Source: Bacteroidetes bacterium SW_11_45_7
GTDB lineage: Bacteria > Bacteroidota > Bacteroidia > Chitinophagales > SW-11-45-7
Length of the DNA: 10,048 nucleotides
Assembly: GCA_003022985.1 (NCBI GenBank)
Contig: PXTV01000168.1
Coordinates: forward strand, 6,378-16,425
Direction of reading: 5' to 3'
How positions within the stretch are numbered: position 1 is the first letter of the stretch; each line of letters starts with the position of its first letter. The notes beneath the pieces are model-generated. The model made no database searches, was not told the origin of the DNA, and saw nothing but the letters and a program-made list of their open reading frames with translations. This document shows positions 7,801-10,048 of this stretch, piece by piece. The position numbers and the translations under genes are program-made.

Positions 7801-8813
7801 GCAAAGTGACTATTAGTGGAGAGGTAAGGCAAAATGGAAGCAATGATCTGATGGAGGATTTCAATGGCATTGTCTTCCCCACAGTTTTTGATAAGCCCCA
7901 GGAAGTTCAAACCCTTCAAAATGACCCGGGGAGTAACAAAACCACTTTTCAAATCCAGAATAATGCTATTTACCAGGGAAAAGCCAGTGTCAATGACGGT
8001 AAATTCTCTTTCTCCTTTGTTGTCCCTAAGGATATTTCATATAATTATGGGAAGGGGAAAGTTAGCTATTATTCCGATAATAACGATATCGATGCCCATG
8101 GCTATTCCGATGATATTATTGTAGGCGGTGCTGCAGATAGTGTTGCTGAGGACGATACAGGCCCGCAGGTGGACCTTTTTATGAACAATGAAAAATTTGC
8201 ATTTGGCGGCATCACTGATGAAAATCCTCTTCTACTCGCTAAACTAAAAGATGAAAACGGTATTAACACAGTGGGGAATGGCATTGGGCACGATATTACA
8301 GCTGTGATCGATGAGGAGACAGATAATACAATTGTGCTTAACGAATTTTACGAATCCGCTTTGGACAATTACAAAAAGGGTGAAGTTGAATATCCCCTTT
8401 CAGATTTGGAAGATGGTCGTCACAATATAAAAGTAAAGGCATGGGATGTTCACAACAATTCCGGTGAAGGATATACCGAATTTGTAGTGGCTTCATCCCA
8501 GAAAATGGCGTTAGATCATGTGTTGAATTATCCCAACCCCTTTACTACGTCAACATCTTTTCAATTTGAGCACAATAAACCGGGCCAAAAACTGTTTGTT
8601 CAGGTGCAGATTTTCACTGTCACCGGCAAGTTGGTGAAAACAATTGAACAGCATATAGTATCAGACGGTTATAGAGTTGATGATGTCAACTGGAATGGTC
8701 TGGACCATTTCGGTGACAAAATTGGCAAAGGTGTTTATATTTACCAACTGCATGTACGTGCTGAAGACGGGACGTCCGGTAAAGAATTCCAAAAATTGGT
8801 GATTTTGCGATAA
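4887..8813 (+). CDS. porU: Type IX secretion system sortase PorU (C25 gingipain-like peptidase)
   Basis: PorU is the surface cysteine protease-transpeptidase of the T9SS; it removes the C-terminal sorting domain of cargo and attaches the mature protein to a cell-surface lipopolysaccharide. The 1308 residues show a long signal peptide (hydrophobic core about 25-48, cut likely AHA-Q), a large N-terminal beta-rich region (SVLRDGDWYKVSVEESQVYK, LRVYGNGGGMLPE, GDHLLFYGE), the peptidase C25 domain (about 573-946) with catalytic His818 in NYTGHGG and Cys852 in ITATCEF, then Ig-like regions and a sorting-type C-terminal domain (about 1209-1308: YPNPF, GKGVYIYQL, KLVILR). The His-Cys spacing of 34 is close to that of gingipain RgpB. 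No in-frame ATG precedes the signal peptide; TTG 4887 fits best because AAGGA lies 8 nt upstream, with TTG 4902 and TTG 4935 as alternatives. porV follows 31 bp later. Confidence 0.95.
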   Translation: MRFKLLPNVKKIVFVDLPPLTKNHLLRFALYVFACVLLNVMLVTSIAHAQNTKTKRLYLSWSSSPHQIKASDQEVLREVLDLEGAFYPESNGFNPSYGVSVPLNTDGNVEVRLTNQSFTEIENPDLVNQDHITGSVSLSHTVGYVKRQPRLKIEILPIRENAGNGQLEKLTSADIEVTVYPGAGKRSTSSREFQQNSVLRDGDWYKVSVEESQVYKMSYSFLQELGMDVDNINPANLRVYGNGGGMLPEANSEPRNNALQQNRVKVNAGNDGSFDEGDHLLFYGESPHQWRFDQSDNRFHHQKNLYDEKTYYFITADLGRGKRISSESSLSNANVTVNSFDDYAFHEKDEYNLIESGRKWFGEKFDNIANSQSFTFDFPNRITSSDVYLKSAVTARSVDPNPGSEFLVSEGSNTLLSHTISNVDPDYTKPEAIRNVRETTFTGSGNELTIDYTFSNSSSSSEGWLDYVELNVRRNLVLAGDQMAFRDQESAGSGNRARFVLNGATSNTVVWDVTDIHDIHRQNGQLSGNSFSFTASADELREYVAFNSGIEFNEPNDIGKVDNQNLHGSLGQPDMIIVTPEKFKSASETLANFHRKKDQLTVKTVAIQRIYNEFSSGAQDITAIRDMMKLLYDRAGQDTSRMPQYLLLMGDGSYDYKDRVTDNTNYVPTYQSQESLDPLNSYVSDDYFGLLDDSEGGNITSNDALLDVAIGRIPVATSQDAMNVVDKIKHYDSPETYGNWRNNLTFVADDEDNNLHFRQANGLTKLMENKQPVYNIDKIFADSYQQVSKPGGSRYPTVNQAINRKIFSGTLIMNYTGHGGVTSWAKERILKNDDVNSWENYDKLPLFITATCEFSRYDNPKYVSTGEETMLNPDGGTIGLVTTVRLVFASSNETINRSFLNKAFEQYKGRKPTLGEAVMLSKNSIRRDRNNRKFTLLGDPALQLAYPEHEVVTTDVNNETLSSTSDTLKALSKVTISGEVRQNGSNDLMEDFNGIVFPTVFDKPQEVQTLQNDPGSNKTTFQIQNNAIYQGKASVNDGKFSFSFVVPKDISYNYGKGKVSYYSDNNDIDAHGYSDDIIVGGAADSVAEDDTGPQVDLFMNNEKFAFGGITDENPLLLAKLKDENGINTVGNGIGHDITAVIDEETDNTIVLNEFYESALDNYKKGEVEYPLSDLEDGRHNIKVKAWDVHNNSGEGYTEFVVASSQKMALDHVLNYPNPFTTSTSFQFEHNKPGQKLFVQVQIFTVTGKLVKTIEQHIVSDGYRVDDVNWNGLDHFGDKIGKGVYIYQLHVRAEDGTSGKEFQKLVILR
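4906..4913 (-). promoter_or_regulatory. Candidate -7 promoter element for the porP/sprF-like gene
   Basis: Read on the minus strand this is TACATTTG, an exact match to the Bacteroidota TAnnTTTG -7 element. It lies 70 bp before the ATG of the porP/sprF-like gene, giving a leader of roughly 60 nt, and falls within the first codons of porU as called here. No TTG is present at the expected -33 position, so it is a half-supported site. Confidence 0.3.
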
Positions 8814-8844
8814 ATTTGTTGAACCTTAGTTGAATTTATTCATC

Positions 8845-10041
8845 ATGATACGAAGTGCTTTCTTAATTGTCATCATTGTTTGTGGATCAGTAGTCCAGTT
8901 GCCACTTAAGGCCCAGCCAAGTGGCAACCAAATAAATGAAAGGGTCAATACTGTAAACACGGCAGTACCTTTTTTTCGCATCACACCTGACTCACGCGCA
9001 GGTGCAATGGGAGACGCAGGTATTGCTGTATCCCCTGACGCCAATGCCAACTTTCACAATCCTTCCAAGCTCACCTTTGCTGAAAAGGATGTAGGCATTT
9101 CAATGACCTATACCCCTTGGCTTCGTGCTTTGGTTAACGATATCTACCTGGGTTATTTATCAGGGCATTACAGGGTGGATGAACTCCAGTCCATTGGCAT
9201 TTCAATGCGCTACTTTTCATTGGGAAATATTCAGTTCACAGACCGTAATGGTGAGAATATAGGCGAATCGAATCCCAACGAATTTGCATTGGACGCCTCC
9301 TATTCCCGCAAATTGTCCGATAATTTTTCAACAGGTCTTACTTTACGCTTTATTTATTCCAATCTTGCTGCAGGTCAACAGGTTAATGGCGTGTCTGTGA
9401 AACCGGCAACCGCTGCTTCAGCTGATATATCCTTTTACTATACCAAAGATTTGGAAATTTCCGGGACGCCTGCCAATTTCTCAGCTGGACTGAACATTTC
9501 CAACCTGGGCAATAAAATTACTTACACCCAATCTGCCATTAAGGACTTTCTTCCTGCCAATATGGGCTTGGGAACAAACCTTAAGGTCGATGTTGATGAT
9601 TACAACTCCTTAAGTTTTGCGTTTGACGTGAATAAATTGTTGGCCCCAACACCAACTGAAAAGTTGAGCAGTGACAGTACAACACTTGCTTACCGTAAAA
9701 AATCCGTTCCTTCCGGAGTACTCGGGTCCTTCAGTGACGCCCCTGGCGGTTTCCGGGAAGAACTACGTGAATTTAATATTTCCATAGGGGGCGAGTACTG
9801 GTATAACGATCAATTTGCTGTGAGGGCCGGTTATTTCTGGGAGCATGCTACAAAAGGTAACAGGAAGTTCTTTACTGCCGGCCTGGGTGTGAAGTACAGT
9901 GTATTTGGGCTCGATTTTGCCTACATTATTCCAACCTCAAGCCAACGCCATCCATTGGATAATGTGATGCGGTTTACGCTCAAATTCGACTTTGAAGCGT
10001 TTCAATCTCAGAACCAAGGCGGTGGGGATAATGCGAACTAA
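8845..10041 (+). CDS. porV: Type IX secretion system outer-membrane protein PorV (LptO)
   Basis: PorV is an outer-membrane beta-barrel shuttle that takes folded cargo from the SprA translocon by its sorting domain and delivers it to PorU in the attachment complex. The 398-residue product has a clean signal peptide (1-23, cut at LKA-Q), then the family signature near the N-terminus, FFRITPDSRAGAMGDAGIAV (43-62) with PDANANFHNPSKL, followed by barrel strands such as GISMTYTPWL, SIGISMRYFSLG, NFSTGLTLRFIYSNLA, FSAGLNISNLG, ISIGGEYWYND, FAVRAGYFWE and FTAGLGVKYSVFGLDFAY, ending with a Gly/Asn-rich tail. ATG 8845 was chosen over the in-frame TTG 8830 because the signal peptide then has a normal short basic start (MIR). 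It lies 31 bp after porU with no terminator between them, so co-transcription is likely, and the two products act together. Confidence 0.94.
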   Translation: MIRSAFLIVIIVCGSVVQLPLKAQPSGNQINERVNTVNTAVPFFRITPDSRAGAMGDAGIAVSPDANANFHNPSKLTFAEKDVGISMTYTPWLRALVNDIYLGYLSGHYRVDELQSIGISMRYFSLGNIQFTDRNGENIGESNPNEFALDASYSRKLSDNFSTGLTLRFIYSNLAAGQQVNGVSVKPATAASADISFYYTKDLEISGTPANFSAGLNISNLGNKITYTQSAIKDFLPANMGLGTNLKVDVDDYNSLSFAFDVNKLLAPTPTEKLSSDSTTLAYRKKSVPSGVLGSFSDAPGGFREELREFNISIGGEYWYNDQFAVRAGYFWEHATKGNRKFFTAGLGVKYSVFGLDFAYIIPTSSQRHPLDNVMRFTLKFDFEAFQSQNQGGGDNAN

Positions 10042-10043
10042 AG

Positions 10044-10048
10044 ATGTA
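10044..10048 (+). other. Possible start codon of the next gene, cut by the window edge
   Basis: ATG at 10044-10046 lies two bases after the porV stop codon, a spacing typical of an operon. Only five bases are visible, so neither reading frame nor product can be judged. Confidence 0.15.

Noticed and set aside
8830..8844. TTG 8830 as the porV start.
   Set aside because: It would add Met-Asn-Leu-Phe-Ile before an already complete signal peptide that begins at ATG 8845.
8826..9050. A 74-codon minus-strand frame opposite the porV start.
   Set aside because: It lies antisense to the signal peptide and family signature of porV, and has no start context or domain of its own.

Overview
This window comes from a Bacteroidota genome, most likely a gliding or T9SS-bearing member such as a cytophaga- or flavobacteria-like organism. 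The evidence is the set of genes: a GldJ-type lipoprotein, a PorP/SprF-family protein, the T9SS sortase PorU and the outer-membrane shuttle PorV, all restricted to that phylum. Candidate promoters of the Bacteroidota type (TAnnTTTG at -7) and mostly absent Shine-Dalgarno sequences agree with this. The exact order or family cannot be fixed from the sequence alone.

Layout: (1) 1-902, plus strand, the 3' part of an arginase/formimidoylglutamase-fold gene whose metal site is degenerate. (2) 906-2216, minus strand, murF for peptidoglycan precursor synthesis, convergent with gene 1 and only 3 bp from it. (3) 2228-2265, a strong intrinsic-terminator-like hairpin between gldJ and murF, ending 11 nt before the murF start codon. 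(4) 2297-3772, minus strand, gldJ. (5) 3829-4836, minus strand, a PorP/SprF-family protein. (6) A 50-bp divergent gap. (7) 4887-8813, plus strand, porU. (8) 8845-10041, plus strand, porV, 31 bp behind porU. The window ends with a possible ATG of a further gene at 10044. Coding density is very high; no gene-free stretch exceeds 80 bp, and no RNA gene, mobile element or CRISPR array was seen.

Functionally, genes 4-8 form part of the type IX secretion and gliding machinery. In the characterised systems, PorV collects secreted cargo from the translocon and hands it to PorU, which cuts off the C-terminal sorting domain and attaches the protein to the cell surface. GldJ is an outer-membrane lipoprotein needed for gliding and for stability of the GldK ring component. 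PorP/SprF proteins assist translocon assembly or export of particular cargo. No wholly new system was recognised. The points most worth a second look are substitutions at two normally conserved active-site positions in MurF, a possible pseudoknot built from the terminator hairpin directly in front of murF, and the uncertain start of porU.
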